The notes under the pieces: generated by a model
The model's database searches: none
Told to the model about the DNA's origin: nothing
The model's input: only the letters and a program-made list of their open reading frames with translations
Assembly: GCA_934511165.1 (NCBI GenBank)
Contig: CAKSWA010000007.1
Location: 1 to 60,211 of the forward strand
Direction: 5' to 3'
Length of the DNA stretch: 60,211 nt
Origin: an uncultured Oscillospiraceae bacterium
Lineage (GTDB): Bacteria; Bacillota; Clostridia; Oscillospirales; Oscillospiraceae
Shown here: in pieces, positions 7,666-14,923 of the stretch
Numbering within the stretch: position 1 is the stretch's first letter
How the letters are laid out: each line of letters begins with the position of its first letter
Translations under genes and position numbers: made by a program

Positions 7666-8330
7666 ACTACGTTATATCCATCACCAGTCCCGAAGCGCTC
7701 GGCGTGCTCGAGGATATCTGCGAGGAGCTCTCGCTCCCGCTCAACGTGACGCTGCACGGCCGCGGCACGGCGGTGCAGAGCATGCTTGATCTGCTCGGGA
7801 TCGAATCAAACGAAAAGTGGGTCGTACTTTCCACGGCGACCGAGGAAAAGACCGCCGCGCTGATCAAAGCGCAGAAGCGACGGCTGCACATCGGCGTACC
7901 CGGTCACGGCATCGTGATCGCTGTGCCGGTCAAAAGCATTGGAGGAGGAAAAACCGTGGCGTATCTGATGGGAGAAGAAAATGTATCTGCGAAGACGGCT
8001 CCGCCGTCCGGTTATGCATATGAGCTGATCGTCGTTGTGGCGAGCGAGGGGCAGACCGATCTCGTGATGAACGCCGCCCGCGCTGCGGGCGCCCGCGGCG
8101 GCACGGTGCTCCACGGCAAAGGCACCGGCGCGAAGGCCGACCCGAAGTTCCACAACATCTCCATCGCCGAGGAAAAGGAGGTCATCCTCATCGTTTCCAA
8201 AGCCGAGGAAAAGAGCGAGATTATGCGCTCCATTCTCAAAACGGCCGGGCCGGATACCCCGGCGAAGGCCATTGTGTTCTCGCTCCCCACGAGTGAGGTC
8301 GCGGGCTTCGGATTTTTCGCAGACGCCTGA
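7662..8330 (+). CDS. Tandem PII-like nitrogen regulator protein
   Basis: The 222-residue protein starts in an ATGA overlap with the upstream membrane-protein gene. It contains two ferredoxin-fold repeats of about 110 residues. The second repeat shows the PII pattern clearly: ELIVVVASEGQTDLVMNAARAAGARGGTVLHGKGTG, then an EKEVILIVSKAEEKSEIM strand-helix unit. Standard PII proteins are about 112 residues and trimerise, so a fused tandem form is a variant. PII proteins bind nucleotides and control transporters and enzymes. Coupling to the DUF1538 gene makes that membrane protein the likely partner. The ligand is unknown. Confidence 0.85.
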   Translation: MNYVISITSPEALGVLEDICEELSLPLNVTLHGRGTAVQSMLDLLGIESNEKWVVLSTATEEKTAALIKAQKRRLHIGVPGHGIVIAVPVKSIGGGKTVAYLMGEENVSAKTAPPSGYAYELIVVVASEGQTDLVMNAARAAGARGGTVLHGKGTGAKADPKFHNISIAEEKEVILIVSKAEEKSEIMRSILKTAGPDTPAKAIVFSLPTSEVAGFGFFADA

Positions 8331-8344
8331 GCTTTATAAAAATT

Positions 8345-8385
8345 GCGCCGGATGGCGGGGTCTTCCCTGCCATCCGGCGCTTTTT
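8345..8385 (+). terminator. Terminator after the PII-like gene
   Basis: GCGCCGGATGGC pairs with GCCATCCGGCGC (8345-8380), followed by TTTTT. It may also serve the convergent LysR gene. Confidence 0.9.
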
Positions 8386-8401
8386 CCGACATATCAAAAA
8401 A

Positions 8402-9295
8402 TCATTGTCTCTCGGCCGCTTTCAGGCTTTCCGCGGCAAATTGGTAAAAGGAGGAAAAGAGCGGCACGGTGAGCGTCTGCGGACTGGCTGCCATATATAT
8501 TTCCCGTTCATCCGTGGCATCCTCAATGGGGATGATTTTGACTTTCATATGTGAATATATCTCGCTGAGCGGCAGCACAGCGATCCCAAAGCCCTTGGCC
8601 ACCAGTCCCGCTATAACGTTTCCTTCCAGCACCTTGCAGGCGATTTCCGGGTACTGCCCCAGCCGGTTGAATTGTTTCTGGATCAGGGGCAGCATATGGG
8701 ATTCCTTTGTATAAAAAATATGGGGATACGACAGCGTATCGCTGAGCATTACACGATCCCGCCCGGCCAGAGGATGTTCCAAAGGCGTCAGCAAAACCAG
8801 CGGCTCCTTGCAGACGGGGAGCAGCGCCAGATCACTGCTATCCGCCGGTTCCATACAGAAAACCACATCGTGCAGCTTGTTTCGCAGCCCCTCTATCAAG
8901 GTGGTGGTAATGCCCGTCGTAAAAGCAACATGTATGTTTTTTTGCGGATGCTGCGACAAAAACCGGCCGACAAGATCCGGCACCAGATATTCCCCCAGTT
9001 CCGGCAGCATCCCGATTCGGATATACCCCTCTCCCTTGGAATAGAGCTGCATGGCAGAAACGCCTTTATCCAGCGCAGAGAGCGTTTCATCCACGCAGGC
9101 CAGAAACTCCTCTCCCAGACGCGTCAGAACCTTGTTGCGCCCGTTCCTCTCAAAGAGGGGCACGCCCAGCTCCTGCTCCAGACGGATGATCTCATGGCTC
9201 AGGGTAGATTGGGTAACGTGCAGCTGTTCCGCCGCCCGGGTGTAGTGCATGGTTCGCGCGAGGCATTGAAAATAACGCAATTGTGACAGATTCAT
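8402..9295 (-). CDS. LysR-family transcriptional regulator
   Basis: The 297-residue protein is the normal LysR size. The start at 9295 follows GGAAAGGA. The N-terminal winged HTH (MNLSQLRYFQCLARTMHYTRAAEQLHVTQSTLS) spans residues 1-60, and a periplasmic-binding-like effector domain follows from about residue 90. It is transcribed away from an MFS/FAD-oxidoreductase/DASS-transporter gene cluster, the classic arrangement in which LysR activates the divergent genes in response to their substrate. The effector is probably an organic acid, by inference from the transporters. The 221-bp intergenic region holds dyad sequences suitable for LysR binding. Confidence 0.93.
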   Translation of the reverse strand: MNLSQLRYFQCLARTMHYTRAAEQLHVTQSTLSHEIIRLEQELGVPLFERNGRNKVLTRLGEEFLACVDETLSALDKGVSAMQLYSKGEGYIRIGMLPELGEYLVPDLVGRFLSQHPQKNIHVAFTTGITTTLIEGLRNKLHDVVFCMEPADSSDLALLPVCKEPLVLLTPLEHPLAGRDRVMLSDTLSYPHIFYTKESHMLPLIQKQFNRLGQYPEIACKVLEGNVIAGLVAKGFGIAVLPLSEIYSHMKVKIIPIEDATDEREIYMAASPQTLTVPLFSSFYQFAAESLKAAERQ

Positions 9296-9516
9296 ATTTT
9301 TTCCTTTCCATTTATCGCAGATAACAGCCCCAGTCATCAATGATTATATTCTATCATTTAGTTTGCATATAATCAATACTCATGCGCAAAATCGATTGAT
9401 TTATGCTTGTTTTCCATTGGACATTTGCCCGTCCGCATAGTATTATCCAGTCGAAGAGAAATTTGTCGAAACTATGAACGAATTGAGTCCTTTTTGTAAA
9501 GCGGAGGCTTAAGAAA
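9296..9516 (+). promoter_or_regulatory. Divergent regulatory region between LysR and the MFS gene
   Basis: Rightward promoter candidate: TTGGAC (9417-9422) and TATTAT (9441-9446), 18 bp apart. About 16 bp before the -35 ends the dyad AATCAAT-17-ATTGATT (9371-9401), a plausible LysR activation site. A second AT-rich element (ATCAATGATTAT, from about 9337) lies nearer the LysR promoter and could serve autoregulation. Confidence 0.5.
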
Positions 9517-10764
9517 ATGGAAAACAACAGCCAGCGCCGTTATTACATAACGATCGCCGTTTTGTACATCAGCTTCTTTATGGATGGCATTGCCAACTCC
9601 ATTCTGGGTCAGTTCAAATCCGAATTTGCCACGCTCTGGAACACGCCGTTTCTCAGCGACGGGAGCCGCGATGTTTCCAGTGTGATCGCCGTCATTTCCT
9701 CCATGGGTCTCGGCCGATTGATCTCCATCACCTTCGGCGGAACGCTTTCCGACTGCTACGGCCGGAGACAGGCCGGACTTCTCAGCTGCGCACTGTTCGT
9801 TGTTGCCTTTGCCGGTTTCCCCTTCTCCCGGAGCGTGCTTGCCGGATATCTGTTCGCGATCATCTGCGGCATCGCCATCGGCCTTCTGGACGAAGCCGTC
9901 ACGCCCACATGCATGGAGGTGTTCGGCAAGAACGGCACCACCGGAAATCTGTGCTCCCGGCTCTTCCTGGCCGCCGGACAGATCCTCCTCCCCGTGGCGA
10001 TCGTCTATATGTCGGCTCACGCCATCTCTTTTTCCACGCTGTTCTTCGTGTGCGCCGGGCTCTTCGCCTTCTGCGGCATTATGATCCTCATCGTTCCCTT
10101 CCCGCCGTTTGTGCACGCGCCCAAGCATCGCCGGGGTGAGAAAAAAGACCCCAACGCGCCGCACTTCCGCCTGACAAAGGATGCTGCGCTGCTCACATTG
10201 CTGGGCTTTACCACCTCCGCTACCTTTATGATCTGGCTGAACTGCAACCAGGAACTTGGCGCGCTGTACGGACTGGATAACGTGGCGCGGCTGCAGAGCA
10301 TTTATTCCATCGGAAGCGTGGTAGCGCTGCTGTTCAATGTGATCGTTCTGCTCCCGCGGGGCGTAAAGCCGGTGCAGATTCTGATTCTGTATCCCGCCCT
10401 CGCCATTGTGACGCTGTTCCTTATTTATATTACCCGCAGCCCCATGGTCTGCCTGTACGGCAGCTTCTTCATCGGCTTCTTCGCCGCAGGCGGTCTGCTG
10501 CAGCTGGTTTCCTCCATCGGAAACATCATGTTCGCGCAGAACAAGGGCATGATCACGAGCCTTGTCATGTTTGGCTCGAGCTCGGCCAACTTCCTGGTGC
10601 TGTATCTGGCCAGCATCGTTGTGCGCCTGACCGGTACGGAAGGCCCCCGCAATGTGCTGCTGTTCAACATCGCCATCACCCTGATCGGCATCGCCGCTGC
10701 GGTCACGCTGAGCATTCGCCAGCGCAAGGCGGCCGAAAAAGCCGCTGCCCCGGCCGCGCAATAA
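9517..10764 (+). CDS. MFS transporter, probably for an organic acid
   Basis: The protein is 415 residues with about twelve transmembrane segments. A large family-type loop lies after TM2-TM3 (GRLISITFGGTLSDCYGRRQAG, containing the MFS loop motif DCYGRR), and a central basic loop runs APKHRRGEKK near residues 203-212. The start follows GCGGAGG at 13 bp. It is the first gene of a three-gene rightward set with an FAD oxidoreductase and a DASS transporter, opposite a LysR gene. Codon use (Ala mostly GCC, Leu mostly CTG) differs from the GCG/CTC-rich flanking genes, which hints at acquisition. The substrate cannot be read from the sequence. Confidence 0.88.
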   Translation: MENNSQRRYYITIAVLYISFFMDGIANSILGQFKSEFATLWNTPFLSDGSRDVSSVIAVISSMGLGRLISITFGGTLSDCYGRRQAGLLSCALFVVAFAGFPFSRSVLAGYLFAIICGIAIGLLDEAVTPTCMEVFGKNGTTGNLCSRLFLAAGQILLPVAIVYMSAHAISFSTLFFVCAGLFAFCGIMILIVPFPPFVHAPKHRRGEKKDPNAPHFRLTKDAALLTLLGFTTSATFMIWLNCNQELGALYGLDNVARLQSIYSIGSVVALLFNVIVLLPRGVKPVQILILYPALAIVTLFLIYITRSPMVCLYGSFFIGFFAAGGLLQLVSSIGNIMFAQNKGMITSLVMFGSSSANFLVLYLASIVVRLTGTEGPRNVLLFNIAITLIGIAAAVTLSIRQRKAAEKAAAPAAQ

Positions 10765-10838
10765 GCTGCCGGAACAAATTACGGATGTCTCTCCCCGGTT
10801 CGGGAGATAAGATAGAAGCAAACGAAAGGAGAACCGAT

Positions 10839-12092
10839 ATGGAAAGAAATCTCAACTATGACGTAGTGGTAGTCGGCGGCGGTTCTGCCGGCATCGCTGC
10901 GGCCATCGGCGCAAAGGATGCGGGCGCCTCGGTACTGCTGCTGGAGCGCAACCCCTATCTCGGCGGCCAGGCCACGCATTCCCAGGTTCACGCCTACTGC
11001 GGCTACTGCACCAGCGGCGCAGACGGCGAATACCAGCAGGTCGTCCGCGGCGTCGGTCAGCAAGTTCTGGACAAGCTTCGTTCCATGAACCATTTCGATG
11101 GCTTTACGCGCTCTCCCAGCGGAAACCTGATCGTCAAGCAGGATCCCGAATTCACCAAGCTGGCCTTTGACGAGATGGTCGTAGACGCCGGAGTGGACGT
11201 TCTGCTGTGCGCCATGGTCACGGATGCCGAGGTGGAAGACGGCTGGATCCGCAGCATCACCTGCGTCGACGACGAGGGCAAGTTCCACGTGACCGGCAAG
11301 GTCTTTGTTGACGCCAGCGGCGAGGCAAATCTCTCCGCGCAGGCCGGCGCTCCGGTGGAGTTCCACTGCGAGCAGAGCGGTGCTCTGGTGTTCCGCATCG
11401 GCAATGTAAAGCCCGGCGCCGACGTGACGCCCAACGCCATCCGCGCCGCGCTGGAGGCCGCCGTGGCCGGCGGCATGACCGGCTTTTCCGCCATGTCCGG
11501 CAGCATGATGGTCGTGCAGGACACGAACGACTACACCGTCAACCTCATTTCCCTGAAGATCCCCGGTCTGGATGCCCAGACGCAGACCGAGTGCGAAATG
11601 GAAGGCCGCCGTCAGGTCCACCTGTATGTGGAGGCTTTCAAGAAGTACCTCCCCGGCTGCGAGGAATCTTTCCTTGTTAACTCCGGCCCCCGCATGGGCT
11701 ATCGCGAGAGCCGCCGTATCGTCGGCGAATACACCATCTGCCGGGACGATGTCAAATCCTCCCGCAAGCGCCCGGAAGACAGCATCGCCCGCGGCGGCTG
11801 GGGCGCCGAGCTGCACATCGGCAACGACGATCCCCACTTCAGAGATGTCTGCATTGCCAAGTATTTTGATATCCCCATCGGCTCGCTTCGTCCCCAGGGC
11901 ATGAAGAACCTCTGGTGCGGCGGACGCATCATCTCCTCCGATCTCGTGGCTTCCGCCTCCATCCGCGTGATGGGCACCGGATTTGCCACCGGCCACGCTG
12001 CCGGCGTTGCGGCGGCGCTGTCCATGGGCCGCGAGGACTACGACGTTAAGGCCATTCAGCAGGAGCTGCTCCGTCAGGGCGCTCTGATCTGA
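10839..12092 (+). CDS. FAD-dependent oxidoreductase (FAD_oxidored family)
   Basis: The 417-residue soluble protein starts after GAAAGGAG. The N-terminal Rossmann dinucleotide-binding motif is VVVVGGGSAGIAAAIGAKDAG, with an acidic residue ending strand 2 (LLLERNPYLGGQAT). A second FAD contact is seen near the C-terminus (LWCGGRIISSD, then GTGFATGHAAGVAAALS). It lacks the signal peptide, flavin-transfer or haem motifs of respiratory fumarate reductases, so it is probably a cytoplasmic dehydrogenase or reductase. Flanking transporters suggest it acts on an imported organic acid. The substrate is unknown. Gaps of 74 bp and 79 bp to its neighbours suggest one operon. Confidence 0.88.
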   Translation: MERNLNYDVVVVGGGSAGIAAAIGAKDAGASVLLLERNPYLGGQATHSQVHAYCGYCTSGADGEYQQVVRGVGQQVLDKLRSMNHFDGFTRSPSGNLIVKQDPEFTKLAFDEMVVDAGVDVLLCAMVTDAEVEDGWIRSITCVDDEGKFHVTGKVFVDASGEANLSAQAGAPVEFHCEQSGALVFRIGNVKPGADVTPNAIRAALEAAVAGGMTGFSAMSGSMMVVQDTNDYTVNLISLKIPGLDAQTQTECEMEGRRQVHLYVEAFKKYLPGCEESFLVNSGPRMGYRESRRIVGEYTICRDDVKSSRKRPEDSIARGGWGAELHIGNDDPHFRDVCIAKYFDIPIGSLRPQGMKNLWCGGRIISSDLVASASIRVMGTGFATGHAAGVAAALSMGREDYDVKAIQQELLRQGALI

Positions 12093-12171
12093 GTCCGCAA
12101 CCCCATTGGTTTTCCTTCCTTCGGGAAGAAAATACATATTACATTATTTTTATTGAAGGGAGAGCAATTGC

Positions 12172-13638
12172 ATGTCTAAGGCTGCTAAGAAAAACATCTA
12201 CCTTGCGATCGCCATGCTGGTCACCTTCGCCTTCCGGCTCATTCCGCCGTCCGGCGCGCTGACCGCAGAGGGCCTTGCGGTTCTCGGCATCTTCTTCGGT
12301 TCCCTGATCATGTGGATCACCATCTCCATCGACTGGCCGAGCCTCATCACCATCTTCCTGATTGGCTTCCTGCCCAGCTTCGGCTTCGGCAAGACCTTCC
12401 AGGGCGCATTCGGCAACTCCACCGTCGCATTCCTTATCTTTACGTTCATGCTGGTTTACCCGCTTGGCAAGACGAACTTCGTGCGCCGCTGCACCATCGC
12501 CTTCATCACCAACCGCATTGCGCGTAAAGGCCCCTGGTACTTCACCTGCTTCCTGATTGCGTCCGTCACCTTTATGGGTCTGTTCATCTCCCCCTCCGTC
12601 CTTTTTGTTGCGTTCCTCCCGTTCCTGCTCGACATTCTGGACGTTCTGGGCATTGAGAAGGGCGGCAAGACCGGCAAGATGCTCATGATGGGCTGCGCCT
12701 TTGCCATCAGCCTTTCCTCCGGCATGACCATGATCGGCCACGTCTGGCCCACGCTGGCCGTCGGCTTCTACAAGGGCGCCACGGGCGTGGACATTTCCCA
12801 GTTCCAGTACATGGCATGGGGCATCCCCACCGGCCTTGTCCTGCTCATCCTCATGCTGCTGGTGTTCCGCTTCATCTTCCGTCCCGATGACATCAAGAAG
12901 GTCAACCCCGAAAACTGCCTCGCTCTGCGCGGCACCGTTCCCCCGGCGGATCGCAAGGAGAAGATCGTTCTCTTCGCCATGATCCTCACCGTCTGCCTCT
13001 GGGTTCTGCCCAGCCTCTTCAAGAATGTCCTGCCCGACGTGTACAAGACCATCAACGGCTGGACGACCGCCATGCCGCCTATGGTCGGCTGCCTGGTGCT
13101 CTTCATCTGCCTGGATAAGGGCGAGCGCATCATGAACTTCGCGGAAGCTACCTCCAAGGGCGTTATGTGGGCCTCCATCCTCATGACCGCCGCTGCCACG
13201 ATGCTCGGCTCCTGCCTGACCAGCGATGCCACCGGCATCTCCACCTGGCTGAGTGAGACTCTCTCCCCTGTCACTGCCGGTCTGCCGGTTATGGCGCTCA
13301 TCGTGTTCTTCGTTGCCTGGGCCATTCTCGAGACCAACTTCTCTTCGAACATCGTTACCACCAACGTCGTCTGCTCCGTGGCTCTGGCCGTGTTCCTGAC
13401 TCTCCCTGCCGGCGCGGTGAACATGGCGGCTGGTCTGAGCATCATCGGCATGTGCGCCGCGATCTGCAACATGACGCCTGCCGGTCAGTCCACCATCAAC
13501 ACCGTGGCCATTGGCTCCGGCTGGGCTACGTCGAAGGACATGTTCGTCTGGGGCGGCGTGTTCGCCATCCTCGGTGTGATCGTCGTCAGCTTCATCGGCT
13601 ATCCTCTCGGTTCCCTCTTCATGGCCGGGATGGCTTAA
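12172..13638 (+). CDS. DASS/SLC13 family anion (carboxylate):cation symporter
   Basis: The 488-residue membrane protein is typical of the divalent anion:Na+ symporter family. The start follows AAGGGAGAG. Two repeated halves contain the substrate-site regions SLSSGMTMIGHVWPTLA (about 181-197) and, near the C-terminus, ICNMTPAGQSTINTVAIGSGW (about 436-456). These match the SNT-type motifs of the family in position but are divergent. Family members import succinate, malate, citrate, tartrate or sulfate. Together with the oxidoreductase and LysR gene this points to uptake and redox conversion of a di- or tricarboxylate. It ends the operon; a terminator follows at 13674. Confidence 0.88.
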   Translation: MSKAAKKNIYLAIAMLVTFAFRLIPPSGALTAEGLAVLGIFFGSLIMWITISIDWPSLITIFLIGFLPSFGFGKTFQGAFGNSTVAFLIFTFMLVYPLGKTNFVRRCTIAFITNRIARKGPWYFTCFLIASVTFMGLFISPSVLFVAFLPFLLDILDVLGIEKGGKTGKMLMMGCAFAISLSSGMTMIGHVWPTLAVGFYKGATGVDISQFQYMAWGIPTGLVLLILMLLVFRFIFRPDDIKKVNPENCLALRGTVPPADRKEKIVLFAMILTVCLWVLPSLFKNVLPDVYKTINGWTTAMPPMVGCLVLFICLDKGERIMNFAEATSKGVMWASILMTAAATMLGSCLTSDATGISTWLSETLSPVTAGLPVMALIVFFVAWAILETNFSSNIVTTNVVCSVALAVFLTLPAGAVNMAAGLSIIGMCAAICNMTPAGQSTINTVAIGSGWATSKDMFVWGGVFAILGVIVVSFIGYPLGSLFMAGMA

Positions 13639-13673
13639 TTTCCCGATTTCTGATCCTCTCATAAACCACATAG

Positions 13674-13707
13674 GGGAAACCGGCGCTGCATGGCAGCGCC
13701 GGTTTTT
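13674..13707 (+). terminator. Terminator of the carboxylate operon (duplicate, left copy)
   Basis: GGGAAA followed by the hairpin CCGGCGCTG/CAGCGCCGG and TTTTT. The same 34 bp recur without a mismatch at 13926-13959 on the other side of the multi-hairpin element. Confidence 0.93.
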
Positions 13708-13925
13708 GAGCGTGTCAAAAAAAGTGTTTTTGACACGCTCTCAAACGAGACCCACTGCGTTGGGCTCTCGTTTGAAAAGGCTGCGGCTCGCCGCAGCGCA
13801 CTCGCTCCGCTCGCACGTTTGCGAGCCGAGAGGAATTTTCTCCGACGCGCATGTCGCCGGAGAAAATGATTGATACTCTATTTGCGCCTGCGGGCGCAAA
13901 CTCTGCGAGGCTTTTTTGACAGTCT
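13708..13925 (+). repeat. Six-hairpin dispersed element, copy A (218 bp)
   Basis: It contains no convincing ORF. Six palindromes follow in order: GAGCGTGTCAAAAA with its complement (13708-13740); TCAAACGAGA/TCTCGTTTGA with an inner CCCA/TGGG (13741-13775); GCTGCGG/CCGCAGC; GCTCGCA/TGCGAGC; ATTTTCTCCG/CGGAGAAAAT (13834-13866); and TTTGCGCC/GGCGCAAA (13881-13900). The ends are short inverted repeats sharing TGTCAAAAAA. A near-identical copy lies inverted at 37895-38111, with shorter copies at 48151 and 5941. A 34-bp terminator is duplicated exactly at both borders. It may be a MITE-like mobile element or a structured RNA module; the sequence alone does not decide. Confidence 0.9.
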
Positions 13926-13959
13926 GGGAAACCGGCGCTGCATGGCAGCGCCGGTTTTT
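13926..13959 (+). terminator. Duplicate terminator, right copy
   Basis: This is an exact 34-bp repeat of 13674-13707, with the hairpin CCGGCGCTG/CAGCGCCGG and a longer T-run (to 13961). Confidence 0.9.
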
Positions 13960-14043
13960 TTCTATATTAGATTTCCGTTATTGCACGGCTGCGGACGATT
14001 TTCCGCGGGTAAAATTCTATGTAAAGATTTTGTAAAATTGTTC

Positions 14044-14072
14044 TTGCACTTTTTACAGGGTTGTACTATAAT
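14044..14072 (+). promoter_or_regulatory. Strong sigma-A promoter of the MgtC-like gene
   Basis: TTGCAC (14044-14049) and TATAAT (14067-14072) are 17 bp apart. The expected leader is about 58 bases and contains a weak stem around ATCCGGTTTTG. I could not match it to the Mg2+ (M-box) riboswitch. Confidence 0.75.
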
Positions 14073-14135
14073 CACGACACGAAGCCGCCAGTAAGTATCC
14101 GGTTTTGTTACTTTTATCCGAAACGGGTGTAGTTT

Positions 14136-14840
14136 ATGACATCTTTCAGCTCGGTTATGGACTATCTGCATGAAGTGAATCTTGTCTCCATGCTGGTGCG
14201 CTTTGCCATTGCGCTCCTCGGCGGCGGCATCATCGGCATGTCCCGCGGCAAGCGGCAGCACGCTGCCGGACTGCGCACGCATCTTCTCGTGTGCATCGGC
14301 TCGGCGTCCGTTATGCTCACGGCGCTGTACCAATCGCAGAATCTCGGCGTATCGGGCGATGTGTTCCGTATGCCGGCACAGGTCGTGAGCGGTGTTGGCT
14401 TCCTCGGCGCGGGCAGCATTCTCGTCACCGGCAAGCGCCATGTCACCGGCCTTACAACCGCCGCAGGCCTCTGGGCCTCGGCATGCATGGGTCTCGCCGC
14501 GGGCGCGGGCTTCTACGAAGGCGCGTTCATAATGTGCGTGCTCATCTACATTGTGCTCGTCTCGCTCAACAAGCTGGATTCGACCCACGTGAAGGCCTCG
14601 CGCGTGATGAACGTATACGTGGAGCTCAAGAGCGGCGTGCCGCTGAGCGCGCTGCTGCGCGCTGTCAAAAGCATGGGCATCCAGGTCAACGACATACAGG
14701 ATATCGGCTCGCGCAGCGCCGAAACACACGGGTATATTCTGGAGCTGGAGATCATGCGGCCGGAGCTTGGCCATGTGGAAGCCGCAGAGCTCGTAACAAA
14801 CATCGAGCAGGTGGAGTTCTGCGAGGAAATGAAAGCATAA
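14136..14840 (+). CDS. MgtC/SapB family membrane protein
   Basis: The 234-residue protein has the MgtC N-terminal membrane domain of about 140 residues: RFAIALLGGGIIGMSRGKRQHAAGLRTHLLVCIGSA, then VVSGVGFLGAGSIL and GLTTAAGLWASACMGLAAGAGFY. A cytoplasmic ACT-like domain follows (about 150-234, EIMRPELGHVEAAELV). MgtC proteins are linked to survival at low Mg2+ and to control of the F-type ATP synthase in other bacteria. Many clostridial members are uncharacterised. It is monocistronic, with a strong promoter and a terminator at 14872. The ribosome site (GGGTGT) is weak. Confidence 0.9.
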   Translation: MTSFSSVMDYLHEVNLVSMLVRFAIALLGGGIIGMSRGKRQHAAGLRTHLLVCIGSASVMLTALYQSQNLGVSGDVFRMPAQVVSGVGFLGAGSILVTGKRHVTGLTTAAGLWASACMGLAAGAGFYEGAFIMCVLIYIVLVSLNKLDSTHVKASRVMNVYVELKSGVPLSALLRAVKSMGIQVNDIQDIGSRSAETHGYILELEIMRPELGHVEAAELVTNIEQVEFCEEMKA

Positions 14841-14871
14841 AATTCTTCAAACAAACCCAGGGATACAGCAA

Positions 14872-14911
14872 ACCGGCGGCTTTCCGAAATCGGAGAGCCG
14901 CCGGTCTCTTT
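14872..14911. terminator. Convergent terminator between MgtC-like and DUF819 genes
   Basis: The hairpin ACCGGCGGCTTTCCG/CGGAGAGCCGCCGGT (14872-14905) is followed by CTCTTT. It serves both converging genes. Confidence 0.8.
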
Positions 14912-14923
14912 ACAAACAGAACT

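Noticed and set aside
12139..13671. Minus-strand open frames opposite the MFS, oxidoreductase and DASS genes
   Set aside because: They are antisense shadows of well-supported genes with ribosome sites and family motifs.
13708..13925. CRISPR array or attC/integron cassette as an explanation for the hairpin array
   Set aside because: The palindromes differ from one another and are not spaced as repeats with spacers. There are no cas genes or integrase, and the unit recurs as a block rather than as tandem repeats.
13708..13925. A tRNA or other classical structured RNA inside the repeat
   Set aside because: No T-loop (GGTTCGA-type), anticodon arm or known RNA family consensus is visible.
14073..14135. 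Possible Mg2+ riboswitch before the MgtC-like gene
   Set aside because: The leader is too short and lacks the M-box conserved sequence; only a weak stem is present.
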